In this document: piece by piece, positions 8,367 to 18,541 of the stretch
Layout: every line of letters starts with the position of its first letter
How positions within the stretch are numbered: the first letter of the stretch is position 1
Position numbers and translations under genes: made by a program
DNA from: Paenibacillus kyungheensis
GTDB taxonomy: Bacteria; Bacillota; Bacilli; Paenibacillales; Paenibacillaceae
Length of the DNA stretch: 64,000 nt
Reading direction: 5' to 3'
Assembly: GCF_028606985.1 (NCBI RefSeq)
Contig: NZ_CP117416.1
Location: forward strand, 906,001-970,000
The notes under the pieces: model-generated
Database searches by the model: none
What the model saw: the letters and a program-made list of their open reading frames with translations, nothing else
Told to the model about the DNA's origin: nothing

Positions 8367-8931
8367 TCGCTTACGTCGTCAAGATGGATTTACGTTAGTC
8401 GAAATGCTGCCTACATTGCTTTTGTTAGCTATGGTCATGAGTATGATCTATGGAGTGGCTCATTTTGGAATGCGTAGTTATAACCAGATCAAAGTCGAAA
8501 ATTCGTTGCGAGATGAAGGCGATATATTGATGTCTTCGATTATTACCGAACTGTATACTTTTTCACCGGATCGTGTTCGTCAATTAACAGTCAATGGCAA
8601 AAATATAGGGATTCGCTTAGAACGTGATCCAGCGATAGCCAGTGGCACAACAGGAACGATCGAAGTATTAAATATTTATATGCAGGCAGGTTCACTATAT
8701 ATCGGTGACTTGCAGAGCGTGAGTAGTTCATCAACCGTTACTTCGATTGTGCAACCCAAAGATCAGGTAAGAGCGATACAGTCTCGATTGGGAGATAGCT
8801 CATCGATTCAGATTCAATCGGATGGACGAACAGTCTATACGAGCGGCATTATTCAGATCAAGTTAGCACTATCTCAGACGGTACAAGGTCAAAATAAAAG
8901 TCTCGTGCTTGAAAGCAATTTTGGATTTTGA
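8350..8931 (+). CDS. Minor pilin / PilW- or GspJ-like prepilin
   Basis: 193 residues from ATG 8350. An upstream TTG at 8329 is in frame but lacks a site, whereas GGAGGGG lies 9 bases before the ATG. The leader ends at Gly13, then FTLVEML, so prepilin cleavage before Phe14 and Glu at +5 are preserved. The N-terminal helix is interrupted by Pro at mature position +8. It overlaps the preceding minor pilin gene by 17 bases, implying translational coupling. The C-terminal region looks like a globular beta-rich minor pilin head. Should be exported and assembled into the pilus or its tip. Confidence 0.83.
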   Translation: MRKFVDRLRRQDGFTLVEMLPTLLLLAMVMSMIYGVAHFGMRSYNQIKVENSLRDEGDILMSSIITELYTFSPDRVRQLTVNGKNIGIRLERDPAIASGTTGTIEVLNIYMQAGSLYIGDLQSVSSSSTVTSIVQPKDQVRAIQSRLGDSSSIQIQSDGRTVYTSGIIQIKLALSQTVQGQNKSLVLESNFGF

Positions 8932-8980
8932 TGATAGATATTCAGATGTTTAATTTGGATATTGGAAAAGGAGGTTATCC

Positions 8981-10801
8981 ATGTCTATATTGCAAAAATG
9001 GAAACGCAACATTCAGTTACTGCTAACCCATCCCGATCGCAACAGGGTATGCCATCCCGTTCAACAGGAACAAGGATCAGCACTGGTAATGGTGATGTTT
9101 GTTGTACTGATATTGACGGTGCTAGGACTGGCTGTACTGAGCGCAACAGTAGGGGGAGCCAAACGTACAGAAACACGTGAAAATGATGTACAAAGTCTGC
9201 ATCTGGCGCAGAAATCACTGGATGAGACGGTTGCTTATATTACAGCTCAATTGGATCAAAAGCGAAATATTGATCCGGTTAGTCTGGATGCCGATATTTT
9301 GAATATTACACAACAGGTTCAGAATCAGATCAATACCGATATTAAGACAAGTACTGATCTACAAGCATCAGGAGCAGGCCCGTCACAAGCCAGACTGATG
9401 TCTATTGTATACAAAGGCCCGGAGAAAGGAACCACTTCACAGCTTACACGCTATGCGCTGACTTTAACAGCTCAAGCTAATGTGAATGGAGTTATTCGTA
9501 CACTGGTACAAGAAGTGAATATTGATACGTTCCCAGAATTTCTAAGTTATGCGCTAGGGTCAGAACATAATCTGATTCTGAATGGAGCGCCTAATGTTAT
9601 TGGTAACATCTATGCAGGAAATAGCTTGCTTACGAGTCGTACGGCTCGCTACACGTACAAAGCAGCTAATCATACGCAATCTACTCAATATCCTCATCTG
9701 AACGGTGATGCTTATGTACAATCATTAGATGCGATTCAAGAAGAAAAAGTCATGAATCAGTACACACCTATCAATATGGATGCTACACTTGCCAACGATA
9801 GTCTAGGACGAGTACTGGGTATTTCACTGGAACAAGTGAATATCAAAAACAAAAAGAAATTTGTACAGGTCAATATGGATCAGACATTTATAGATAAAAT
9901 AGCTGAAGCAGTCTCGGTGAATCGTAATGATATTCAGACGATGTACAACAGTTCCAATCAGAATCCGGCTCAATTGATGACAGATGTCGCCAAACGCTAC
10001 GGGATCAAGCAATTGACATTGCCTACGAAGCCAGCCACTCCTGTTCGTCCGGCAGTGGGTGCTCCATCTACCGAGTGGGATCAATATAATGCGGCTGTTG
10101 CCGCTATGCAGTCTTATGAAGAACAGATGGCAAAGCTCAAAGTTACACTGGCTACTCTTGATCAATCTGTGGTGTTCAACGGGGATTTGGAACTGGATGG
10201 TGTTACATTTAACCAATTGAATTATGCGCAAAAAGCAGGTAAATGGTTTTTGCTTAATGGAAGTTTGACGATTGATAATTACCAGCAAAGTTCGATCAAT
10301 ATACGTGCTAATATGCTTACCGCAGGCAATGTGACGATACATGGAGAAGCTGATTTGGATGCAACGATCTATGTGATGAAAACACCAAGCAATGCGACAG
10401 ACTATACAACAGTATTACAAGATGCGACGATCAAAGGTCTGAATGGGAAAGAGGTCGTTTTATTATCCAAAGGTGGTATTTTGCTCAATCGTATTGAAGC
10501 ATTCAGCAGTACACCGACAACGATAAAAGGATTCTTTTATACCGAAGCGGCAGCCGATTTGTACGGTGTAGGCTCGGTATTCTGGTTAGACGGTGGCTTT
10601 TTTGCTAAAGGCGATCTGACAGTCAATGCAGTCGTTGGTGATGCTGTAGGAGGCGCTAGTGATATTGAAGTAAATCCTTCTTCGAATGTAGGTAGTCGCT
10701 TCCGGGTCACGTATAACGAAAGTGTCTATGCAGATCAACAAGCAGGCTTACCACGGATTCAGCAGGTGAATGTACGTGTAGGCAAGTTAGAACTGAAATA
10801 A
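8981..10801 (+). CDS. PilX-like pilus assembly protein with very large C-terminal domain
   Basis: 606 residues. After a cytoplasmic N-terminus comes EQGSALVMVMFVVLIL, the PilX N-terminal type of helix (membrane segment about 33-56), then a helical stretch with QSLHLAQKSLDETVAY. The prepilin leader is degenerate: Glu-Gln-Gly then Ser. Residues about 185-600 form a long beta-rich region with repeated short motifs (NLILNGAPNVIGNIYAGNSL, FNGDLELDGV, GNVTIHGEADLDATIYV) resembling stacked beta-strand or bactofilin-like coils. PilX proteins are normally under 250 residues, so this may be a tip adhesin carried on a pilin-like stalk. The ribosome binding site AAAAGGAGG precedes ATG 8981. Confidence 0.75.
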   Translation: MSILQKWKRNIQLLLTHPDRNRVCHPVQQEQGSALVMVMFVVLILTVLGLAVLSATVGGAKRTETRENDVQSLHLAQKSLDETVAYITAQLDQKRNIDPVSLDADILNITQQVQNQINTDIKTSTDLQASGAGPSQARLMSIVYKGPEKGTTSQLTRYALTLTAQANVNGVIRTLVQEVNIDTFPEFLSYALGSEHNLILNGAPNVIGNIYAGNSLLTSRTARYTYKAANHTQSTQYPHLNGDAYVQSLDAIQEEKVMNQYTPINMDATLANDSLGRVLGISLEQVNIKNKKKFVQVNMDQTFIDKIAEAVSVNRNDIQTMYNSSNQNPAQLMTDVAKRYGIKQLTLPTKPATPVRPAVGAPSTEWDQYNAAVAAMQSYEEQMAKLKVTLATLDQSVVFNGDLELDGVTFNQLNYAQKAGKWFLLNGSLTIDNYQQSSINIRANMLTAGNVTIHGEADLDATIYVMKTPSNATDYTTVLQDATIKGLNGKEVVLLSKGGILLNRIEAFSSTPTTIKGFFYTEAAADLYGVGSVFWLDGGFFAKGDLTVNAVVGDAVGGASDIEVNPSSNVGSRFRVTYNESVYADQQAGLPRIQQVNVRVGKLELK

Positions 10802-10862
10802 CTATCGTTATGTTAAAGCAGTTTCTAGCTCTCCAAAGAAAATGTATGATTAATACAATAAC

Positions 10863-10905
10863 AAAAGGCACTTACGATCTGATATCAGATTGTAAGTGCC
10901 TTTTT
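10863..10905. terminator. Bidirectional terminator between the PilX-like gene and the DUF5057 gene
   Basis: AAAAGGCACTTAC pairs with GTAAGTGCCTTTT around a further self-complementary loop (ATCTGATATCAGAT). T runs on both strands serve the two converging genes. Confidence 0.9.
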
Positions 10906-10940
10906 CGTATCGTTATATGATTATCATATATAGAAATGAA

Positions 10941-13900
10941 TTAGTAGCGGTCACCATTGGTATTTTTGGCGAGTACTTTAATCGTCACCGTTGCTCGAAT
11001 AGATGCTTGATCGGTATAGATCACAGTCGCTTCAGCGGTTCCTTTACGAATTCCTTTCACAATACCATCTTTGGTTACAGTGATATTGTCTGTATTGGTT
11101 GTACTCCATTGCAGTGCATTTTGCAGAGCGTTCGTTAAGTCGACATTCGCAGGGGTGAAGAACAAGACCGAATTCAGATTCATCGAATCGCCTTCCCAAA
11201 TCTGAATTTCACTTGGCAATCTTAATCCGGTTAGCACAGGTATCACGTCTACATTTAATTGCGCTTGTTTCCCGCCTCCGCTAACTACGACCGTCACTGT
11301 TCCTTTTTGTATCCCTGTAACAACTGCTGTACTGCCTGTTCCTACAATCGTAGCATAACTGCTTTGAGTAGGATCAGCGAATGACCATTTGAAATCAGGT
11401 ATATCTGCATCTGCTGGCGTTAATATCGCTTGTAATTTAATACTTTCACTAATATTAACTTTGTTCGCTCCGATAATAGATAGCCCTTGTACTGGTTGTA
11501 CGACCTGTATTTGTTTTTTTACTTCGATCCCACCAGCATTGACGACAACAGTCACTGTTCCTTTTTGCTTACCTGTAATCACAGCAGTATCTCCTGTACC
11601 TGATGTGATACCAGCCAGAGTAGAACTGGTTGGACTTTCAAATGACCAGCTATACTTCGGTGTATCTGCATTCGCTGGAGAAATAATCGCTTGTAAATTG
11701 ATTGTAGAACCTACAGCTACCGTATCAGGCCCTTGAATCGTTACTTTCTCGACCGGTCTGGTGATTAGAATAGGATGTTCGCTAGTATAGGTACGACTTG
11801 GTGCACCGTTAGTCGTCACTGTAGCAACAAGAGTGACGGTACCCGAATCATATCCGCGAACGACTACTTTCCAAGGATCAAGTAGTGTAGGTGTCAGTGT
11901 AGCTTTGTCTTTATCAGTTGCATTTTTAAATGACCATGTCACAGTTGCTTTAGGATTAGCAGGAACGAGGATCGCTTGCAATGTAGTGTTATCGCCTACT
12001 TTGAGCTGATCTGCTCCGACAATCGACACGCCGGGATTGGTAACGACTACCGTCGCTGTTGTCGATACATTGCTACCATCTGTTGCTGTAATCGTAATAT
12101 GAGCGGTTCCCGGTGAAACGGCTGTAATGGTTCCATTTTCACCTGTAGGTGTTACGGTTAGAACAGCAGGATTGTCCGATTTCCATTGCAATATTTTATT
12201 GTTAGCATCAGCAGGTAAAACGATAGGAATTAATGTCTTCTGATCGCCTACCCATAATGTGTCATTAGGCAATTGCAAGCTGGTGATACGGGCAACAGAC
12301 GAGAAAATAATATCTGGAAATACAATAGTGACTCGTTCTGTTGGTGGAGGAGTAGGCACTTGAATATCGCCTGCAAATGGATACAGGGAAGCACTACGCG
12401 CTGAACCTGTTAATGATCCTCCGATCAGTGTTCCTTTAATATCTCCACTGAATGTAACTGCTGCTCGTGGAGCAAGTACGGTACCCTGGACACTACTATT
12501 TCCTAGATTAAGAGCAGTCGCGCCACTAAAGTTCAATAATACTTGCTTCGGATTAACGCCACTGCTCAATGTTAATCCTCCATTCATACTTACAACCGTT
12601 CCATCAATATTGACCAGTACAGTTGAACCTGCGGGCACATTGATATTAAATGAACTGGCTTTACTTACTGCTGCACCAGAGACATTGAATACATTGGTGG
12701 TAGGATCAGTACCTGTTAAAGTAATTGCTCCTGACGTTTCTACTTTGGTTGTGCCATTAGCAGTCACAGTAGCTAACCGATCTGTTTTTTTGAGTAATTG
12801 TGCACTAGCGGCATCGAAGTCAATCGGAGTACCTTTTACTGTTTTGATATAGAAAGGACTAATTACAGTTCCTCCATAGACAGCATTACCATAATTGATC
12901 GTTCCACCTACTAGACCCAAGTTTAAATTTTTACCTGCTACCAATACGCCTGTTCCAGCAGCCGTCGAAGTAAGCTTGGTTCCGATATTGAAGCCACTAG
13001 AGAGTGTAACTGTACCAGCGCCAGCAACACGACCTTCTGTTGAAAATCCAGAAGCATTCATATTGATATCGCCAAGCATAAAGATATTGTAATCTCCAGC
13101 TGTTCCAAGATCGCCGATATTTTCAAAAGCATTATGAATATCTGCATACTCAAGCTTTGCATTAACCAGATTATACGTTCCCTGACTAACCGGAGTCAGT
13201 GCTATAGAGAATGTAAGCGGATCTGGATTATCCGGTGTATACGATTGAACATTATTTTTGGTTGTCAGACTGTATGGAATGTCTGTTAGCGTCTTTTTCA
13301 AAGTATAACCTGTTGCTACTGTGCCTTCTTTGGTCATTCCATCTGGCAAATTACCGACAATCTCAAGGTTGGGTGGAAGCTTCTCTGTATATTGAATATT
13401 AGAAATAAGAAGCTTACTGAATCCTTGTTCTTGTGTATTCACTGTTTTGAAATCGATCGGTTGTGGAGTAACCGAATACTGTAACGTCAGCGGAGTGTTG
13501 CGCTGAATGGTTCCATTTTGTACACCGGACACAATTTTGCGATCGGTTAATAGATTGGCACGAGCTTGTTCAATATTCAAAGTAGTGGTCTGCGTAGACA
13601 CAGCACCTTGTTTATCCCGAACGGTTACTTCAATCTGTAGTGTACCGCCTTGTGGTAAAGGATTGTTAAACGTTTCGGTAACATTTTGACCGGATAAGAC
13701 TGTTTTTTCGGGAATTTCAAGGTCGGGCAAGTACACACCGCCTGATTTGAATTTGACACTGGCATATAGATTACGATCTTTCAGATCCAGATCGTTGGGA
13801 ATATAACTCAGTACAAGGTCTTTTAGATAAGAAGGCTTGGTGCTCTGATCAGTTGGTGCATTGATTGTAATATAAGGAGCATGGTTAGAACCGATAAATG

Positions 13901-15557
13901 CCCGGTATAACGTATTTACAAATAATTTCTGCTCCCATTGAGGGAATTTATTGTTGGTATGTCCTGTACCTGAATAAGTTACATTTCCTTTGGAATACGT
14001 ATAGTAATGATTCCAGCTATCCGCGGCATCACGACTACTACCAATAATGTTGTACCATGACACCACATCTGGATCTTCCAAATTCAGCGTATAGTACTGA
14101 TCATGGGTAAGATTGATTTGCCCTACATATCCACCGGTATTCGTCGGAGCTTGACTCAGATCGAAAGGAAATTGAGTCAATAGCCCATCATTAACAACCG
14201 CTGTACTGGAAGAAGCAGAGACTGCATTCAAGCCAATATTCGTTTTTGGAGCAATCTGACCGGAGCTAGGCTGGAAGTAGCTTAACCATCGATTAGAATT
14301 GGTATTACTTTTATCATAAATCGTATCATGCGTGAACATCACGCCCTGACCGGAAGCGATAAATTTCTGTACCGCTGTAGCAGATGCATCGGTTAACGGA
14401 GCGAATTGATTGTATTCATCGCGAAAACCAAACACAAGCATATCGTACGTTCCGTTGAGCGTGCTATATACAGCCGGAGTATTAAAATCACTAAAAGATT
14501 TGACGGTAATATTCAGGTTATAATCATTTCCCATCAGATAACTTTGCGTCATATTCGCTGTATTTAACAAACTACTAGCAGTGCCATCAGACGGCAGGAT
14601 TTGTAATACACGTACGACTGTTTTTTCATCCTGATAGCGAATAATGCCTGTTGTATAGTTTTTCAGTTGTCCGCTACTTTGACGATCTACAATTTCAAGC
14701 TTCCAATATAGTAAACCTGAATATGCTTTGGGTAACTTGTATTGTAATGTTCCATTGGATTGAGTAAGCGAAGTAGTAGCTACCAGTTGATCTCTGCCCA
14801 TCGTAATCACTTTATCGATTCCTAGATACAGATTCGCTTCAACTCCACCACTACTAAAATCAGATATACGATCAACGTTAAATGCAAAATTAATCGTATC
14901 CCCTTGTTTGTATACATTAGTCTTATTCACAGAATAATCTATCGGAGCAGCTGTAACCGTAAACTGAGGACGCTGCATCAGTAAGCTACTAATAGTAGAA
15001 CTTGAATTTTTCATCTGTGTTACCAGTGCTGTTAAGCCATTATCATCGACAAAAAAGACATTGCTTACTTTGGAAGCCGCCTGATTGTATTTGGCAAATG
15101 TATCATACAAAATCCGTTGATCAGCTGTTGCTTTGGAAGTATTGGCTGTCTGACTCAAAATAGACGTGTGCAAAATAACCGGCAATCCTTTGTTGATATA
15201 ACTATTGACAATATCATCTGCTTTGAGATGTGTAATATCGTTCATCACAGGAGTGGTATTGTGATTATTTCCTTGAACACCTGTTGTGCTATATATTCCT
15301 TTACCAATATAGATTGCATCATATCTACCATCTAACTCTTCGCGTTGAGCCACGAACTCTTTCATACGAATCGAGCGCACTGTGAAATTAGAAACGTTAG
15401 CCAACTGGCTTTTTAAAGTCGACGTGCCATCATCACTGATTTCTAAAATTCGCACAGGATATGCAGCCGCTGCGCCTACAATCATATGGGTGATCGGTAT
15501 AATCATCAGGCATAAAAGTACGATAACTAAAGGAATCCAGCGCTTTCTCATCTTCAT
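10941..15557 (-). CDS. Giant secreted DUF5057 / choice-of-anchor A / Ig-like repeat surface protein
   Basis: 1538 residues on the strand opposite to the pilus genes that flank it. A signal peptide (about 1-34) is followed by a DUF5057-type region (about 35-570) that includes a glutamine-amidotransferase-like block (LVFGFRDEYNQF, GQGVMFTHDTIYD). Then come a DUF11-like adhesion module (about 665-815), a choice-of-anchor A domain (about 819-1060; it begins GDYNIFMLGDINM and ends GTVLAPRAAVTFSG..KGTLIGGS), and five BIG2-like Ig repeats starting near 1089, 1176, 1271, 1352 and 1441. There is no LPxTG motif and no C-terminal membrane helix, so anchoring would have to be non-covalent. An adhesin acting with the pili is a plausible inference. 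Confidence 0.82.
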   Translation of the reverse strand: MKMRKRWIPLVIVLLCLMIIPITHMIVGAAAAYPVRILEISDDGTSTLKSQLANVSNFTVRSIRMKEFVAQREELDGRYDAIYIGKGIYSTTGVQGNNHNTTPVMNDITHLKADDIVNSYINKGLPVILHTSILSQTANTSKATADQRILYDTFAKYNQAASKVSNVFFVDDNGLTALVTQMKNSSSTISSLLMQRPQFTVTAAPIDYSVNKTNVYKQGDTINFAFNVDRISDFSSGGVEANLYLGIDKVITMGRDQLVATTSLTQSNGTLQYKLPKAYSGLLYWKLEIVDRQSSGQLKNYTTGIIRYQDEKTVVRVLQILPSDGTASSLLNTANMTQSYLMGNDYNLNITVKSFSDFNTPAVYSTLNGTYDMLVFGFRDEYNQFAPLTDASATAVQKFIASGQGVMFTHDTIYDKSNTNSNRWLSYFQPSSGQIAPKTNIGLNAVSASSSTAVVNDGLLTQFPFDLSQAPTNTGGYVGQINLTHDQYYTLNLEDPDVVSWYNIIGSSRDAADSWNHYYTYSKGNVTYSGTGHTNNKFPQWEQKLFVNTLYRAFIGSNHAPYITINAPTDQSTKPSYLKDLVLSYIPNDLDLKDRNLYASVKFKSGGVYLPDLEIPEKTVLSGQNVTETFNNPLPQGGTLQIEVTVRDKQGAVSTQTTTLNIEQARANLLTDRKIVSGVQNGTIQRNTPLTLQYSVTPQPIDFKTVNTQEQGFSKLLISNIQYTEKLPPNLEIVGNLPDGMTKEGTVATGYTLKKTLTDIPYSLTTKNNVQSYTPDNPDPLTFSIALTPVSQGTYNLVNAKLEYADIHNAFENIGDLGTAGDYNIFMLGDINMNASGFSTEGRVAGAGTVTLSSGFNIGTKLTSTAAGTGVLVAGKNLNLGLVGGTINYGNAVYGGTVISPFYIKTVKGTPIDFDAASAQLLKKTDRLATVTANGTTKVETSGAITLTGTDPTTNVFNVSGAAVSKASSFNINVPAGSTVLVNIDGTVVSMNGGLTLSSGVNPKQVLLNFSGATALNLGNSSVQGTVLAPRAAVTFSGDIKGTLIGGSLTGSARSASLYPFAGDIQVPTPPPTERVTIVFPDIIFSSVARITSLQLPNDTLWVGDQKTLIPIVLPADANNKILQWKSDNPAVLTVTPTGENGTITAVSPGTAHITITATDGSNVSTTATVVVTNPGVSIVGADQLKVGDNTTLQAILVPANPKATVTWSFKNATDKDKATLTPTLLDPWKVVVRGYDSGTVTLVATVTTNGAPSRTYTSEHPILITRPVEKVTIQGPDTVAVGSTINLQAIISPANADTPKYSWSFESPTSSTLAGITSGTGDTAVITGKQKGTVTVVVNAGGIEVKKQIQVVQPVQGLSIIGANKVNISESIKLQAILTPADADIPDFKWSFADPTQSSYATIVGTGSTAVVTGIQKGTVTVVVSGGGKQAQLNVDVIPVLTGLRLPSEIQIWEGDSMNLNSVLFFTPANVDLTNALQNALQWSTTNTDNITVTKDGIVKGIRKGTAEATVIYTDQASIRATVTIKVLAKNTNGDRY

Positions 15558-15769
15558 ATATAATTTCTCCTTAATATTTTTGTTTCGCTATATAACAAAT
15601 TTTGTAAAAGTGTCCGATAAAAGTGAAGTAACTGATATCTATATCGGTTGATGATGTTAATTCACAAAGGCATTTCACTCAATTTGTTGTTCCTAATCGC
15701 ATCTATTTTACAAACAGGTATATAGAGACTCATCAGTACGTCATCATCATGGCTATGGAGTTGAAATGA

Positions 15770-17434
15770 ATGAAAATGCTGAAAAAAAAATTAGGCGATC
15801 TTTTATTTGAAAGTGGTCTAATTTCGCAAGAACAATTGCAACAAGCCCTAACAGAACAAAATAAATCCAAACGCAAGCTTGGGGATGTATTAATAGCGCA
15901 AGGATTTATCACAGAGCAACAATTGATTGAAGTGTTAGAACTTCAATTAGGTATTCCTCATGTGAGTCTTTTTAAATATCAGATTGATCCGGCAATCACA
16001 CAGATTATTCCGGAAAGTATGGCCAAGCGTTATCAGGTGCTTCCATTTATGAAAGATGGCAGTAAATTAACGGTAGCAATGGTTGATCCACTGGATTACT
16101 TTGCAATAGAAGATTTGCGGATGACGACTGGATTTCGGATTGAACCAGCTATTTCTAGTCGGGATGAATTACAGCGCGCGATTGCTCATTATTATGGGTT
16201 GCGTGATTCGATGAGTCTGATGATGGGCGAGTTGCCCAGTCAAGATGAGATCGAAGAAACCGAGATTACCGATGAAGCTTCGCCTATTGTACGTCTGGTC
16301 AATCAGATGATTCAGCAAGCTGTTCATTTGAAAGCTTCAGATATTCATGTAGACCCTGGTGAAAATGATGTAGTCATTCGTTATCGTATCGATGGAGTGT
16401 TACGCACAGAGCGTCATTTACCGAAACAAATGCAAGGATTTATAACCGCTCGTCTGAAAATTATGGCGAAATTAAATATTGCTGAACGTCGTCTGCCACA
16501 AGATGGACGGATAAAGCTACAGTTTGATCTGAAGATGGTCGATATTAGGGTATCTTCATTACCAACGATGCATGGAGAGAAAATAGTTCTTCGTCTGTTG
16601 GATTTAAGTACAGGTGTAAAGCCTGTAGAACAATTAGGATTTGATCGTAAAAATGCAGTCTGGTTCCGCGAAATGATTGAACAGCCTTACGGTATCTTGT
16701 TAATCACAGGCCCTACAGGTAGCGGAAAAACAACTACTCTTTACTCGGCGCTTAATCTATTGAATACCGAAAGTGCCAATGTCATCACGATCGAAGATCC
16801 GGTGGAATATCAATTAGAAGGTGTCAATCAAGTACAGGTCAATCCGGGAATCGGCTTAACGTTTGCATCAGGATTACGTTCGATTTTGAGACAAGATCCT
16901 AATATCGTTATGGTCGGAGAAATACGTGATGATGAGACTGCTGAAATTGCTGTACGTGCTTCTTTAACAGGGCATCTGGTGTTATCAACGATTCATACGA
17001 ATGATGCAGTAAGCACAGTGATGCGTCTACGTGATATGGGCATTGAACCGTATCTGATCGCTTCTTCACTGATAGGGATTGTCGCTCAGCGCTTAGTACG
17101 TCGTATCTGTTCGGATTGCAAAGAATCATACACACCGACAGATCAAGAAAAGATTGTGCTAGAAAGTCATGGATTAGATGTACAGGTGCTACATCGTGGC
17201 AAAGGTTGTGGTAACTGTAATAACACCGGTTATCGCGGACGTGTAGCGATTCAAGAAGTTCTCAAAATTGATAAAACGTTGCGCCGTATCATTACAGAAG
17301 GAGCAGCTATCGAAGAAATTAGAAACGCGGCTAAAGATCAAGAGATGGTAACTCTTATGAATGACGGATTGCACAAAGTTATAGAAGGTATAACGACTGT
17401 TCAAGAAGTTATGCGTGAAACGGTTGCTTATTAA
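15770..17434 (+). CDS. pilB: Type IV pilus extension ATPase PilB (GspE family)
   Basis: 554 residues. An N-terminal MshEN domain (about 1-145; LGDLLFESGLISQEQLQQAL) precedes the secretion ATPase core. Walker A GPTGSGKT is at 314-321. The Asp box (TIEDPVEYQLEG), Walker B (MVGEIRDDETAEIA) and His box (LSTIHTNDA) follow. A four-Cys zinc module (CSDC, then CGNC) lies near the C-terminus, as in PilB/GspE. This hexameric cytosolic motor drives pilin polymerisation. The ATG at 15770 has GGAG 9 bases upstream. It heads the pilB-pilT-pilC block. Confidence 0.94.
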   Translation: MKMLKKKLGDLLFESGLISQEQLQQALTEQNKSKRKLGDVLIAQGFITEQQLIEVLELQLGIPHVSLFKYQIDPAITQIIPESMAKRYQVLPFMKDGSKLTVAMVDPLDYFAIEDLRMTTGFRIEPAISSRDELQRAIAHYYGLRDSMSLMMGELPSQDEIEETEITDEASPIVRLVNQMIQQAVHLKASDIHVDPGENDVVIRYRIDGVLRTERHLPKQMQGFITARLKIMAKLNIAERRLPQDGRIKLQFDLKMVDIRVSSLPTMHGEKIVLRLLDLSTGVKPVEQLGFDRKNAVWFREMIEQPYGILLITGPTGSGKTTTLYSALNLLNTESANVITIEDPVEYQLEGVNQVQVNPGIGLTFASGLRSILRQDPNIVMVGEIRDDETAEIAVRASLTGHLVLSTIHTNDAVSTVMRLRDMGIEPYLIASSLIGIVAQRLVRRICSDCKESYTPTDQEKIVLESHGLDVQVLHRGKGCGNCNNTGYRGRVAIQEVLKIDKTLRRIITEGAAIEEIRNAAKDQEMVTLMNDGLHKVIEGITTVQEVMRETVAY

Positions 17435-17491
17435 TTAGCCAATCCCAAAACATCACAACATCATATTCCAGTCAGAGGGGGGAAGAAATGA

Positions 17492-18541
17492 ATGGCTCAT
17501 ATCGGTCTGAATATCAAGGAGTTACTTGGTAACATGCGAGATGCAGAAGCTTCTGATCTGCATGTATCGACCGGATCAGCGCCTATTATGCGGGTTCACG
17601 GTATGTTGCATACAGGCAAAGGAGCACTTCTTACTGCTAGTGATACAGAAGAAATGGCTCGAATGTTATTACGAGACGATCAATGGGCTATTTTTCAACA
17701 AGCAGGCGAATTGGATTTTGCTTATATGCTAGAAAATGGATCACGTTATCGGATCAATGTATTTCGGCAAAAAGGTCATATCAGTATTGCAGCAAGAGCG
17801 ATCTCTGATCGTATTCCTACATTGGAGTCACTAGGATTACCTACAATGCTCAAAGGATTAACCGAAAAGCCGCAAGGATTAGTATTAGTCACAGGCCCTA
17901 CAGGTAGTGGTAAATCTTCTACACTGGCGGCAATGATTGGATATATCAATACACATCAGCGCAAGCATATCGTTACGTTAGAAGATCCTATTGAGTATTT
18001 GCATGAACATGGATATTCATTGGTAAATCAACGGGAAGTAGGTCATGATACAGCAAGTTTTGCCAACGGAATTCGGGCAGCTTTACGACAAGATCCTGAT
18101 GTATTACTGGTAGGGGAAATGCGAGATTTGGATACAATCTCTGCTGCTGTAACCGCGGCTGAAACAGGGCATCTTGTATTCGCAACTTTGCATACCAGTG
18201 ATGCACCACAGACCGTTGATCGGATTATTGATGTCTTTCCTGCTCACCAGCAAGGACAGATACGAATCCAGTTAGCATCTGTGTTAACAGCGATCATTTC
18301 ACAACGGTTATTACCTTTAGCTGATGGGCAAGGGCGAGTATGTGCGACTGAGATTCTGATTCAGACGCCTGCGATCGCCAATCTAATCCGAACTGAAAAA
18401 ACACATCAGATCAAAAGTCTGATGCAGACAGGGCGAATGTTAGGGATGCATACACTGGATATGAATATTCGTGAACTGTTGCAACGTGGACAAATTTTGC
18501 CAGCGGTTGGTAAGCCATATCTTTCCGAGGTGAATGCATAA
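17492..18541 (+). CDS. pilT: Type IV pilus retraction ATPase PilT
   Basis: 349 residues, typical for PilT. The N-terminal PAS-like part includes EASDLHVSTGSAPIMRVHG. Walker A GPTGSGKSS starts at residue 135. The Asp box (TLEDPIEYLHEH), Walker B (LLVGEMRDLDTISAAVTAAE) and His box (FATLHTSDAPQTVDRIIDVFP) are all present. It powers pilus retraction, twitching and DNA uptake. The ribosome binding site AGGGGGGAAG precedes ATG 17492. The stop codon overlaps the pilC start (TAATG). Its presence implies retractable pili rather than a one-way competence pseudopilus. Confidence 0.94.
   Translation: MAHIGLNIKELLGNMRDAEASDLHVSTGSAPIMRVHGMLHTGKGALLTASDTEEMARMLLRDDQWAIFQQAGELDFAYMLENGSRYRINVFRQKGHISIAARAISDRIPTLESLGLPTMLKGLTEKPQGLVLVTGPTGSGKSSTLAAMIGYINTHQRKHIVTLEDPIEYLHEHGYSLVNQREVGHDTASFANGIRAALRQDPDVLLVGEMRDLDTISAAVTAAETGHLVFATLHTSDAPQTVDRIIDVFPAHQQGQIRIQLASVLTAIISQRLLPLADGQGRVCATEILIQTPAIANLIRTEKTHQIKSLMQTGRMLGMHTLDMNIRELLQRGQILPAVGKPYLSEVNA

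Noticed and set aside
11389-13689. Several plus-strand frames (11389, 12610, 12895, 13507) opposite the giant DUF5057 gene
   Set aside because: Low-complexity Thr/Val/Pro-rich translations that mirror the antisense of repeat-rich coding sequence; no ribosome binding sites.
15507-15557. Possible sortase or membrane anchor for the giant surface protein
   Set aside because: The only hydrophobic segment is the N-terminal signal peptide encoded here; the C-terminus (near 10941) has neither LPxTG nor a membrane helix.
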